The notes under the pieces are model-generated. The model was given only the letters and a program-made list of their open reading frames with translations, was not told the DNA's origin and made no database searches. Positions 1-7,700 of a stretch of DNA of 64,000 nt are shown here, piece by piece. A program made the position numbers and the translations under genes. The stretch lies in NCBI RefSeq assembly GCF_900101465.1, contig NZ_FMZM01000013.1:33074-97073 (forward strand), read 5' to 3'. This DNA is from Nocardioides lianchengensis (lineage in GTDB: Bacteria; Actinomycetota; Actinomycetes; Propionibacteriales; Nocardioidaceae). Positions within the stretch are counted from its first letter, which is position 1. Each line of letters begins with the position of its first letter.

Positions 1-2
1 CG

Positions 3-1652
3 ACGGTGCCGGTCGAGACCATGCAGAGCCTGCTCCGGCTGGCCGAGCAGGGCGCGCCGATCGTCTTCTACGGAGCCCTGCCGAACTCGCAGGCCGGGTA
101 CGCCGACGGCCGGTACGCCGCCCTCGACCGCCAGGTCGCCACGCTCGCCAACCAGGTCCTGCTGATGGGGGACGCGGCGTACAACCCGACCAGCGAGGCC
201 TCGCTGGCCTCGACGCTGAAGCGGGTCGTCACCCCCGAGCTCACCTACGACACCAACACCGAGGTGCGCTTCACCCGCCGCACTCTGGACGACGGCGGCG
301 AGCTGACCTACCTGCGCAACACCAGCACGACCGCCAACACCATCACCGTCCGCGCCGACGAGAAGTACGAGAACTTCTACTGGCTGGACCAGAAGACCGG
401 GGAGATCCACGACGCCGACGTCCGCGACGGCGCCGTGACCTTCACCCTCGACCCGGGCAAGGACCCGCTGGGCCGCGGCTCGACGCCGTCCAAGCCCAGC
501 AACGGCATCGCCCTGCTGGCCGAGCCGGCCGGGGTCACCATCCCCGCCGCCGACCTCACCCCGGGTCTCCCGGACGGGGTGGACCGGGTCGCGCCGGCCT
601 CGACGCTGCCCGTGACCGCCCAGTCGCTGACCGTCTCCGACGACAACCTCGACGGCGTGCTCGGCGGTCCGGTCCAGACGCAGACGTTCACGGAGAACGT
701 GCTGGGCAACTGGAAGGACGCGACCTACCAGGGCGGCACGCTGCGCTCGGTGGTGTCCGACGGCGTCTACCGGGCGACGGTCGACGTCACCCCCGAGAAG
801 GGCAGGCGCTACGTGCTCGACCTGGGCGAGGTGCACACCGCGGCCCGGGTCACGGTGAACGGCCAGGACGCGGGCAGCGTGATCTTCGCGCCGTACGAGC
901 TCGACGTCACGTCGCTGCTGAAGGCCGGCGCCAACCAGGTCGAGATCGCCGTCACGCCGCGGAAGAAGAACCGCTACTTCCCGGCGGCGACCAACGCCAA
1001 CGGCCAGTACTCCATGGCCGCTCCGCAGGATGCCGGTCTCGTCGGTCCGCTGACGCTCGACGTCTCGCCCCTCGCCGCGACCAGCCCGGCGGCGGTGACG
1101 GCACCTCGGGTCACCGGCACGCCCGTCGTCGGTCGCACCCTGACCGCCGACCCGGGCACCTGGGACGTCGCCGGCGTCGGCTTCGCCTACCAGTGGCTGC
1201 GCGGCGGTACGCCGATCGCCGGGGCGACCGGGTCGTCGTACCGGGTCGTGACGGCGGACGCCGGTCGGGCGCTCGCCGTCCGGGTAACCGCCACCAAGGC
1301 GGGCTACGGGCCGGGGGTCGCGGCCTCGCGGACCGCGACGGTGGCCCGGCTGGGGTCTACCGCCCGGGTCGCGCTGAGCGCGCGGAAGATCACGGCGGGC
1401 CAGGCGGTCCGAGTCACGGTGCGGGTCGCCGCCCCGGGCCTGGCCGGACCGACCGGGACCGTGCGGGTGACCCGCAACGGTGCCGTCGTCCGCACCGTGA
1501 AGCTGCGGGCGGCCGACCGCGGGGTGGTCACCGTCCGGCTGCCGAAGCTGCGGCGCGGCACCTACCGAATCGCGGCGTCCTACCTCGGTGACGCCCAGGT
1601 GGCGCCGAGCAGGGCGACCGCGGTGAGGGTCAAGGTCCGCGCGCGGCGCTGA
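3..1652 (+). CDS. Secreted alpha-L-rhamnosidase-like glycosidase, C-terminal part (5' end outside window)
   Basis: The frame is open to the first base, so this is the 3' part of a larger gene. About 550 residues are visible. The first 190 or so resemble the late part of a GH106/rhamnosidase-like enzyme. Residues about 240-320 (counted from the GTG at 6) form a GH2-type sugar-binding beta-sandwich (DLGEVHTAARVTVNG, then FAPYELDVTSLLKAGAN). Residues about 365-447 form a bacterial Ig-like repeat (VTGTPVVGRTLTADPGTWD...YQWLRGG), and about 450-548 form a last Ig-like domain with a basic end. Such tails are typical of secreted actinobacterial polysaccharide enzymes. The catalytic region and signal peptide are not visible, so the substrate is an inference. 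Confidence 0.72.
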   Translation, partial: TVPVETMQSLLRLAEQGAPIVFYGALPNSQAGYADGRYAALDRQVATLANQVLLMGDAAYNPTSEASLASTLKRVVTPELTYDTNTEVRFTRRTLDDGGELTYLRNTSTTANTITVRADEKYENFYWLDQKTGEIHDADVRDGAVTFTLDPGKDPLGRGSTPSKPSNGIALLAEPAGVTIPAADLTPGLPDGVDRVAPASTLPVTAQSLTVSDDNLDGVLGGPVQTQTFTENVLGNWKDATYQGGTLRSVVSDGVYRATVDVTPEKGRRYVLDLGEVHTAARVTVNGQDAGSVIFAPYELDVTSLLKAGANQVEIAVTPRKKNRYFPAATNANGQYSMAAPQDAGLVGPLTLDVSPLAATSPAAVTAPRVTGTPVVGRTLTADPGTWDVAGVGFAYQWLRGGTPIAGATGSSYRVVTADAGRALAVRVTATKAGYGPGVAASRTATVARLGSTARVALSARKITAGQAVRVTVRVAAPGLAGPTGTVRVTRNGAVVRTVKLRAADRGVVTVRLPKLRRGTYRIAASYLGDAQVAPSRATAVRVKVRARR

Positions 1653-1719
1653 CCGACCAGGGGGCGGCGGCCGGGGATCCCGGTCGCCGCCCCTGTCGCG
1701 TCGAGGAGGAGGGCGGGCG

Positions 1720-1926
1720 ATGAGTCGCATCCCGCACACCGAGCTGCGGGCGGCGTGCGACCCGGCGGAGGTGCGCCGCTGGGCGCGCGAGGCCGGCCTG
1801 GTGCTCGCCGACCAGGGCTCGCTGCCGCGCTTCGTGCTCGAGGAGTTCCTGCGGGCCGGGACCCGTGACGGGGCGGCTCAGCCGACGCGCTCGGCCCCTT
1901 CGACGACCGGTGCGACCGACCAGTAG
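1720..1926 (+). CDS. Lsr2 C-terminal-domain-like small protein
   Basis: This 68-residue protein has a strong ribosome binding site (GAGGAGGAGGG) just before the ATG. Residues about 17-46 (EVRRWAREAGLVLADQG, then LPRFVLEEFLRAG) match the helix-turn-helix-like DNA-binding domain at the C-terminus of Lsr2, whose consensus reads roughly IREWARxxGxxVxxRGRIPxxVxxAYxxA. The N-terminal dimerization domain of Lsr2 is absent. The usual RGR/QGR AT-hook-like motif is represented by ADQGSLP, so DNA binding may be weaker. The last 49 nt overlap the 3' end of the convergent flavin reductase gene. A role as a small nucleoid-associated or xenogeneic-silencing accessory factor is inferred only from the domain. 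Confidence 0.6.
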   Translation: MSRIPHTELRAACDPAEVRRWAREAGLVLADQGSLPRFVLEEFLRAGTRDGAAQPTRSAPSTTGATDQ

Positions 1927-2390
1927 CGCCGGTCGTGATGGAGCAGCGGCGCGGCCTCGGGGCCGAGCGTGACGTCGTCCACGCGCAGCAGCACCAGCCA
2001 GGACCCGCCGGCCGGGATGACCTGCTCCACCCGCCCGCCGTACGACGCCGTCGCGCCCGCCAGCAGCGGCGTCCCGTCGGCCGCCCGGCTCCACCCCTGC
2101 TCCGCGGTGAACCGGGCGGCCGTCCGGGAGGCGAAGGCGGCGGCGACCTCCACCTGGTCCGCCGCCAGCTGGTGGACGACGAGCCGTCCGGCGTCGACCA
2201 GGGCACCGGCCGTGGTGCTCGACCGCAGCAGGGAGAACGACAGCAGCGGGGGCTCCACGCTGACCGAGGCCACGCTGGACACGGTGGCGCCGACCGGACC
2301 GGTCGGCGTGGCCGCAGCCACGATGGTCACCCCGGCCGCGTGCCGGCGGAAGCCGGAGCGGAACCGGTCGGGCAGCTCGTCGTACGCCAT
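1878..2390 (-). CDS. Flavin reductase family protein (FMN-binding split barrel)
   Basis: The 170-residue product is a flavin reductase-like domain (HpaC/DIM6-NTAB type): FRRHAAGVTIVAA near the N-terminus, then GPVGATVSSVASVSVEPPLLSFSL, the usual flavin-binding segment. These enzymes make reduced FMN or FAD for a two-component monooxygenase, or reduce substrates directly. No partner monooxygenase is next to it. The gene starts at an ATG 7 nt after a TAGCCT box, so it is probably leaderless. A 16-bp palindrome fills the promoter spacer, which suggests redox or ligand control by a MerR-type activator. Family assignment is good; the electron acceptor is unknown. Confidence 0.82.
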   Translation of the reverse strand: MAYDELPDRFRSGFRRHAAGVTIVAAATPTGPVGATVSSVASVSVEPPLLSFSLLRSSTTAGALVDAGRLVVHQLAADQVEVAAAFASRTAARFTAEQGWSRAADGTPLLAGATASYGGRVEQVIPAGGSWLVLLRVDDVTLGPEAAPLLHHDRRYWSVAPVVEGAERVG

Positions 2391-2429
2391 GGACCTGAGG
2401 CTAGGAGCTCAACCGCGGTTGAGGTCCAG
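2391..2429 (-). promoter_or_regulatory. MerR/SoxR-type promoter of the flavin reductase
   Basis: Read on the minus strand there is a -35-like CTGGAC (2424-2429), a 20-nt spacer and TAGCCT (2398-2403), 7 nt before the ATG. The spacer holds the perfect 16-bp palindrome CTCAACCGCGGTTGAG (2408-2423). An over-long spacer (19-20 nt) filled by a CTCAA...TTGAG palindrome is the known layout of MerR-family promoters such as SoxR boxes. The regulator itself is not in the window. Confidence 0.6.
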
Positions 2430-2444
2430 TCGACGTGCGCGAGG

Positions 2445-4010
2445 TCACGCACCGCCGGCCGGCAGCTCCTCCAGCATCACGTCGGGGTTGTCGCGGGCGG
2501 TGGCGGAGGCCCGCCACTGGTCGACGAAGAGGGCCAGGTAGGTGCCGTCGGAGCGCTGCAGCACCTCGGTGCCCCGGCCGCCGGCCAGCGCGGCGGCGCC
2601 CTCGGCATCGGTACGGCGGGCCACGGAGTAGTCGACCCGCGAGAGCCGGATCGGCGAGTTGAACTCGTTGGTCATCCGCTCCTGGACGACCTCGAACTGC
2701 ATCGGGCCGACCGCCGCCAGCACCGGGCTCTGGTCGCCGCGCAGGTCCGAGCGGAGCACCTGGACGACGCCCTCCTGGTCCAGCTGCTCGATGCCCTTGC
2801 GGAACTGCTTGAACCGCCCGACGTCGGCCGCGGAGGCGGCCATGAAGTGCTCGGGGGCGAAGGAGGGCACCGGCGGGAACTCGATCGGCTCCCCGACGTA
2901 CACCGTGTCGCCGACGCGCAGCGCCTGGGCGTTGACCAGGCCGATGATGTCGCCGGGGGAGGCCTCCTCGATCGAGGAGAGCTCGCGGCCGAAGACCGCC
3001 TGCGCGTACTTGGTCGCGAACGGCTTGCCGGTGGTCGCGTGGGTGACCACCATGCCGCGCTCGAAGGTGCCGGAGACGACCCGGGCGTAGGCGAGCCGGT
3101 CACGGTGGGCGGCGTTCATGCCGGACTGCACCTTGAAGACGAAGGCGCTGAACTCGTCCTCGACCTCGCGGACCGAGCCGTCGACGCCCGGCGTCGCGTG
3201 CGGGGCCGGCGCCAGGTCGAGCAGCAGGTCGAGGAGCTGGGCCACGCCGAAGTTCTGCAGCGCGGACGCGAACATCACCGGCGTCGTCGTACCGGCGAGG
3301 AAGAGCTCCTGGTCGTGGTCGGCCCCGTCGGCCTCGAGCAGCTCGTGCTCCTCGACGGCGTCCTGCCAGACCGGCCGGTCGGCCTCGTCGACCTCGCCCG
3401 CCGGCATCCGCTTCTCGGGCGCGCGGGTCGCGCCGCCGGCGGTGCGCGTGTACTTCACGAACTCGCCCGTACGACGGTCCAGCACCCCGCGGAAGTCGCC
3501 CGCCTCGCCGACCGGCCAGGTCAGCGGCGTCGGCCGGAGCTTGATCTTCTGCTCGATCAGGTCCATCAGCTCGAGCGCCGCGAGGCCCGGGCGGTCCCAC
3601 TTGTTGATCACGGTGATGACCGGGATGCCGCGCAGCGCACAGACCTTGAACAGCTTGAGGGTCTGCGGCTCCAGTCCCTTGCCCGCGTCGACCAGCATCA
3701 CGGCCGAGTCGACCGCGGAGAGCACCCGGTAGGTGTCCTCGGAGAAGTCGCTGTGGCCGGGGGTGTCGACCAGGTTGACGACGTGGTCGCGGTAGACGAA
3801 CTGCAGGGCCGCGGAGGTGATGGAGATGCCGCGGGCCTTCTCCATGTCCATCCAGTCCGACACGGTGGCGCGGCGCCCGCCCTTGCCGTGCACGGCGCCG
3901 GCCTCGGTGATCACCCGGGCGTGCAGGGCCAGGGCCTCGGTCAGGGTGGACTTGCCGGCGTCGGGGTGGCTGATCACCGCGAAGGTACGGCGGGGGCGGC
4001 TGTCGGGCAC
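2445..4010 (-). CDS. prfC: Peptide chain release factor 3
   Basis: This 521-residue translational GTPase recycles RF1/RF2 from the ribosome after termination. G1 is SHPDAGKST near residue 14, followed by the RF3-type stretch around HGKGGRRATVSDWMDMEK and the switch region GISITSAAL. G3 is DTPGH, and G4 is NKWD (commonly NKLD or NKMD in the family). The EF-Tu-like domain 2 and RF3 C-terminal domain follow, and the length is normal. The start is a GTG 6 nt after TAGGTT (4017-4022), so the mRNA is likely leaderless. The product differs from the homologous EF-G by lacking domains IV and V. Neighbours are transcribed independently. Confidence 0.95.
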   Translation of the reverse strand: MPDSRPRRTFAVISHPDAGKSTLTEALALHARVITEAGAVHGKGGRRATVSDWMDMEKARGISITSAALQFVYRDHVVNLVDTPGHSDFSEDTYRVLSAVDSAVMLVDAGKGLEPQTLKLFKVCALRGIPVITVINKWDRPGLAALELMDLIEQKIKLRPTPLTWPVGEAGDFRGVLDRRTGEFVKYTRTAGGATRAPEKRMPAGEVDEADRPVWQDAVEEHELLEADGADHDQELFLAGTTTPVMFASALQNFGVAQLLDLLLDLAPAPHATPGVDGSVREVEDEFSAFVFKVQSGMNAAHRDRLAYARVVSGTFERGMVVTHATTGKPFATKYAQAVFGRELSSIEEASPGDIIGLVNAQALRVGDTVYVGEPIEFPPVPSFAPEHFMAASAADVGRFKQFRKGIEQLDQEGVVQVLRSDLRGDQSPVLAAVGPMQFEVVQERMTNEFNSPIRLSRVDYSVARRTDAEGAAALAGGRGTEVLQRSDGTYLALFVDQWRASATARDNPDVMLEELPAGGA

Positions 4011-4016
4011 CTGGCG

Positions 4017-4022
4017 AACCTA
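4017..4022 (-). promoter_or_regulatory. -10 box of leaderless prfC
   Basis: TAGGTT on the minus strand ends 6 nt before the GTG start codon, the spacing expected if transcription starts at or next to the start codon. Confidence 0.5.
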
Positions 4023-4108
4023 ACCCGTGGCGCGGGGCGTGACGACATTGAGAAGACGCCGAGCCGGCGGCCCGTCCCACCGGTTCGCCCGGGCGACGGG
4101 GGCGTTGG

Positions 4109-4300
4109 TACCCTCGACAACAGGAGAGGTGGTCCGCGCCCTCGGCTCTTCGGGCGGCGCAGCCGGTCACCACCCCACGCACCTCCGGTCGGTCCCGCGG
4201 TTCTCGCAGCCCCGGCCGGGTCCTGACGCCTCGTGCCGGGGCGTCGTGCGTGACCGCGTCACCAGGCCGGGCGGGTCAGCCCGGCACCGAGGAGGGGTCT
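4109..4300 (+). promoter_or_regulatory. Promoter and long structured 5' leader of the SNF2 helicase gene
   Basis: TACCCT (4109-4114) is a -10 box; transcription from about 4121 would give a leader of about 180 nt, unusual in a window full of leaderless genes. The leader can fold: GGTGGT (4128-4133) pairs with ACCACC (4169-4174), GACGCC (4225-4230) pairs with GGCGTC (4240-4245), and GTGAC-N3-GTCAC lies at 4249-4261. It ends in the ribosome binding site GAGGAGG just before the GTG. No known riboswitch class was recognised. Confidence 0.45.
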
Positions 4301-6436
4301 GTGGCTCGACGAGGCCAGCGCCAGAACGGCGCTCGCCGTCCGGCGGCGCGCCAGCGCGGTCGTGCGCTGGACAACGAGGGGATCATCCCCGTGCTCGCCC
4401 GCGCCGTGCGCGAGGTGGAGACCGCCGTGCAGCGGGGACGGGTGGACGGGTCCACCCGGACCAAGTTCCAGGTCGTGGCCCTGCTGGTGCGCGAGGAACG
4501 GCACCGGCTGAAGGCTGACCAGGAGCTGTCGGAGTCCCAGCGCGGCGAGGAGCTCAAGCGCCTCGACGGGATCGCCACGATCCTGGCCAAGACCGCCGCC
4601 CGCGACACCTCGATGCTCGTCCTGCTCGCCGAGGACGCGACCATGTCCGACTCCGCGCGCGAGCTGAAGAACGAGATGCTCCGCGCAGCCGGCGCCGAGC
4701 CGGAGCCCGAGCCCGAGCCGGACCCGGAGCCGGACCCGCTCGGCGTCCCCGCCTCCCGGCGGGTGCTGCCCGTCTCGGTGCGGCAGCGCCAGCTCTCCAA
4801 CCCGTTCCTGGTCCCCGACTTCAGCGCCACCCCGCCGCGCACCGACGGGCCGCGCCGGCTCGCGACCTGGGAGCTGCTCGGCCCCCTCTTCCGCTCCTTC
4901 GAGCAGGGCGGCAAGTCCTCCTCGATGACCCTCCCGGAGCCCCAGCCGCTGCGGCTGCCGGCCGGGTTGGAGCTGATGAAGCACCAGGGCGAGCTGGTCG
5001 CCTCGGCCGCCGACGGTCACCGCACCTACCTGCTCGCCGACGAGCCCGGACTCGGCAAGACGGCCCAGTCGCTGCTGGCCGCCCGCGCCGCCGACGCCTA
5101 CCCGCTGCTGGTCGTCGTCCCCAACGTCGTCAAGACCAACTGGGCCCGTGAGGCCGCTCTGTGGACCCCGGAGAAGACGGTCACGGTCATCCACGGCGAC
5201 GGTCACGACGTCGACGGGTTCGCCGACATCGTGGTGGTCAACTACGAGATCCTCGACCGCCACGTCGGGTGGATGGGCGACCACGGCTTCCGCGGGATGG
5301 TCGTCGACGAGGCCCACTTCATCAAGAACAAGGGCTCGCAGCGCTCGCAGCACGTCCTCCACCTCGCCGACCGGATCCGGACCCGTACGGCGCGGCCGCT
5401 GCTCATGGCCCTCACCGGCACCCCGCTGATCAACGACATCGAGGACTTCCAGGCGATCTGGGAGTTCCTGGGCTGGATCGACGACAAGAGGCCGCGCCGC
5501 GAGCTGATGGACAAGCTGGAGGAGATCGGCCTGACCCCGGCCGACCCGGTCTTCTACCCGGCCGCCCGCGGCCGGGTGATCGAGATGGGCATCGTGCGCC
5601 GCCGCAAGGTCGACGTGGCCGCCGACATCCCCGCCCGCCGGGTCGCCGACCTGCCGGTCGAGCTCGAGGGCGAGATGGGCCGCTCGATCCGCGAGGCCGA
5701 GCGCGAGCTGGCCCGCCGGCTCGTCGAGCGCTACGAGATGGCGCTGGCCACCCGCACCTCCGGCCGCACCGTCGAGGGCATCGACCACGAGCTGGTGCGC
5801 CGGGTCGCGACCTGGGAGCGCGAGGACACGACGACGACGTCGACCGGCGAGAACGTCTTCGGGATGATGCGCCGCATCGGCCAGGCCAAGGCCGGCCTCG
5901 CCGCCGACTACACCGCCCAGCTGGCGCGCAACGTCGGCAAGGTCGTGTTCTTCGCCAAGCACGTCGACGTCATGGACGTCGCGGAGGAGACCTTCGAGCG
6001 TCGCGGGCTGAAGTACGCCTCGATCCGGGGCGACCAGACGCCCAAGAACCGCCAGAAGAACATCGACGCCTTCGTGAACGACCCCGAGGTCGCGGTCGTG
6101 GTCTGCTCGCTCACCGCGGCCGGCGTCGGCCTCAACCTGCAGGTGGCGTCCAACCTGGTGCTCGCCGAGCTCTCCTGGACCGACGCCGAGCAGACCCAGG
6201 CCATCGACCGGATCCACCGCATCGGCCAGGACACCCCGGTCACCGCCTGGCGGATCATCGCCTCGCAGACCATCGACACCAAGATCGCCGAGCTCATCGA
6301 CAGCAAGGCCGGCCTCGCCGCCCGTGCCCTCGACGGCTCCGACGAGGAGATCGGCTCGTCGGCCGACATCCAGCTCGAGGCCCTGGTGGCCCTGCTCACC
6401 GAGGCCCTGGAAGAGCGCGAGACCGCCTCCGTCTGA
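4301..6436 (+). CDS. SNF2-family DEAD/DEAH-box ATPase/helicase
   Basis: The 711-residue product is a Swi2/Snf2 ATPase that probably remodels protein-nucleic acid complexes. The GTG at 4301 is chosen because GAGGAGG stands just before it; an in-frame ATG at 4250 lacks such a site. Residues 1-190 are a charged region without a clear domain, with an EPEPEPEPDPEPDP stretch. The ATPase core follows with motif I DEPGLGKT, motif II DEAH inside VVDEAHFIKN, motif III LTGTP, and the helicase C domain ending in motif VI DRIHRIGQ. It is like bacterial HepA/RapA-type proteins but lacks a recognised RapA N-terminal domain. A perfect hairpin lies downstream, facing a convergent operon. Confidence 0.85.
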   Translation: MARRGQRQNGARRPAARQRGRALDNEGIIPVLARAVREVETAVQRGRVDGSTRTKFQVVALLVREERHRLKADQELSESQRGEELKRLDGIATILAKTAARDTSMLVLLAEDATMSDSARELKNEMLRAAGAEPEPEPEPDPEPDPLGVPASRRVLPVSVRQRQLSNPFLVPDFSATPPRTDGPRRLATWELLGPLFRSFEQGGKSSSMTLPEPQPLRLPAGLELMKHQGELVASAADGHRTYLLADEPGLGKTAQSLLAARAADAYPLLVVVPNVVKTNWAREAALWTPEKTVTVIHGDGHDVDGFADIVVVNYEILDRHVGWMGDHGFRGMVVDEAHFIKNKGSQRSQHVLHLADRIRTRTARPLLMALTGTPLINDIEDFQAIWEFLGWIDDKRPRRELMDKLEEIGLTPADPVFYPAARGRVIEMGIVRRRKVDVAADIPARRVADLPVELEGEMGRSIREAERELARRLVERYEMALATRTSGRTVEGIDHELVRRVATWEREDTTTTSTGENVFGMMRRIGQAKAGLAADYTAQLARNVGKVVFFAKHVDVMDVAEETFERRGLKYASIRGDQTPKNRQKNIDAFVNDPEVAVVVCSLTAAGVGLNLQVASNLVLAELSWTDAEQTQAIDRIHRIGQDTPVTAWRIIASQTIDTKIAELIDSKAGLAARALDGSDEEIGSSADIQLEALVALLTEALEERETASV

Positions 6437-6448
6437 CCCCGCCTCCCG

Positions 6449-6501
6449 CCGACTCAGCAGAAGTGGTGGGCCGAGTCAGCACAACTGGTGCTGACTCGGC
6501 C
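6449..6501. terminator. Bidirectional hairpin between convergent genes, made of diverged direct repeats
   Basis: GGCCGAGTCAGCAC (6469-6482) and GTGCTGACTCGGCC (6488-6501) form a perfect 14-bp stem with a 5-nt loop. The left arm lies in a 20-nt sequence (6471-6490) that repeats 6449-6468 with three changes. The hairpin can serve both the helicase gene and the opposing operon. No U-tract follows, as is common in actinobacteria. Confidence 0.7.
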
Positions 6502-6503
6502 AT

Positions 6504-6923
6504 TTACGGGGTGGTGCGGAGGAGGCCCGGGCCGAAGACGAACCGGTCGACCTCGATCCGGATGGCGACCCGGGTCGGGTTCTCGCGGGGCTGGCGGTAG
6601 CGGCCGGCGTACCGCTCGACCGCGCGGGCCACGGTGTCGGGGTCGTCGTGGACGGTGCCTTGGCCCTCGATCGTCGACCAGCGGCCGCCGTCGACCTGAC
6701 AGACGGCGACGTGGCCGCCCCCGGCCAGGTTGAGCGCCTTGCGGGAGCTGGCGTTGGTGATCACCCACGCGCAGCCGCGCTCCGGGTCGATCGCCGCGCC
6801 GACCGGTACGACGTGGGGACGGCCGTCGGGCCGCAGCGTGGTCAGCGTGCAGAGGTGCCGCTCGGTCCAGAAGTCGGTCAGGAGGTGGGGGAGGGCGTCC
6901 CAGCCGGGGACGAAGATGCTCAC
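6504..6923 (-). CDS. Pyridoxamine 5'-phosphate oxidase-fold protein (F420/FMN type)
   Basis: This 139-residue split-barrel protein resembles the Rv1155-like family that binds F420 or FMN: LCTLTTLRPDGRPHVVPVG near residue 28, then a KALNLAGGGHVAV segment and a C-terminal RIEVDRFVFGPGLL. It probably reduces a small molecule. The start is the GTG at 6921-6923, which overlaps the stop of the upstream TspO-like gene by 4 nt (GTGA), so the two are probably translated together. A longer upstream open frame exists but is only the reverse frame of the TspO gene. The cofactor cannot be decided from sequence alone. Confidence 0.78.
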   Translation of the reverse strand: MSIFVPGWDALPHLLTDFWTERHLCTLTTLRPDGRPHVVPVGAAIDPERGCAWVITNASSRKALNLAGGGHVAVCQVDGGRWSTIEGQGTVHDDPDTVARAVERYAGRYRQPRENPTRVAIRIEVDRFVFGPGLLRTTP

Positions 6924-7684
6924 GCGGGAAGCGTAGGGCTCCGGAACCGGGCGACGAGCGCGATCATCGCGATCGCCCCGGTGATCGCGGCCACGGCGGT
7001 CACGACGGACTCCGGGGAGTCGCCGAGCCGCCCGACCGCGATCCAGGCCAGACCCCAGGCGCTCGCGAGCGCGACCGGCCAGCGGCCGCCGTACGACCTC
7101 GCGAGCCAGGCGCCGCCCGCCAGCACCAGGAGTACGGCGAGCACCGCGCCCGCCTCGGCGACGGCCCGATCGACGGTGATGTCGACCGCGAGCGCCGCGG
7201 CGACGTTCGCGCAGGTCGCGACGCCGACCCAGCCGAGGTAGAGCCCGAAGGTGCCGTCGAGCACGATCCGGTCGCCGAGCGAGCGGGCCGGCCGGCGCGC
7301 GAGCCGCGCGACCAGCAGCACCAGCGTCGTCAGCAGGGCCAGGATCACCAGCACGCTGACCCAGATCCAGCCGGCCTGGGTGACCAGCAGCCAGGCGGCG
7401 TTGAGGACCATCGACGCGGCGGCGAGCCACCCGGTCGCGCGGGCCCGCTCGTCGGTGGCCTTCGCGGGCAGCCACTGCCAGACGGTGTAGGCCGCGAGGC
7501 CCAGGTAGATGACCGACCAGATCGAGAACGCCGGGCCGGCCGGGGCGAGCAGGGTGGCGTCCGCCGCCAGCGCGCCGCCCGACGACTCCGCGACGCGGGT
7601 GCCGATCACCCCCGTCCCGACCAGGGTGCCGACGACGCAGAAGATCTCGGCGAGGGTGACGGTGACGCGACGGGCGAGGTCCAT
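6920..7684 (-). CDS. TspO/MBR-related membrane protein
   Basis: The 254-residue integral membrane protein has about seven hydrophobic segments. The segment PAGPAFSIWSVIYLGLAAYT (about residues 48-67) with the following tryptophan-containing WQWLP matches the tryptophan-rich TspO family, whose members bind porphyrins or other hydrophobic ligands. It is longer than classical TspO (about 160 residues, five helices) and belongs to the extended actinobacterial form. It is the first gene of a two-gene unit with the oxidoreductase downstream (4-nt overlap). Its stop-to-start distance to the mannosyltransferase upstream is only 16 nt, so all three may share a transcript. Confidence 0.72.
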   Translation of the reverse strand: MDLARRVTVTLAEIFCVVGTLVGTGVIGTRVAESSGGALAADATLLAPAGPAFSIWSVIYLGLAAYTVWQWLPAKATDERARATGWLAAASMVLNAAWLLVTQAGWIWVSVLVILALLTTLVLLVARLARRPARSLGDRIVLDGTFGLYLGWVGVATCANVAAALAVDITVDRAVAEAGAVLAVLLVLAGGAWLARSYGGRWPVALASAWGLAWIAVGRLGDSPESVVTAVAAITGAIAMIALVARFRSPTLPA

Positions 7685-7700
7685 GGCCCCGCGGTACCCG

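Noticed and set aside
1935..4226. Open frame of 763 residues on the plus strand opposite the flavin reductase and prfC
   Set aside because: It is low-complexity (repetitive Arg/Gly/Val/Asp), without start signal or domain, and lies entirely opposite well-supported genes; it is a GC-rich shadow frame.
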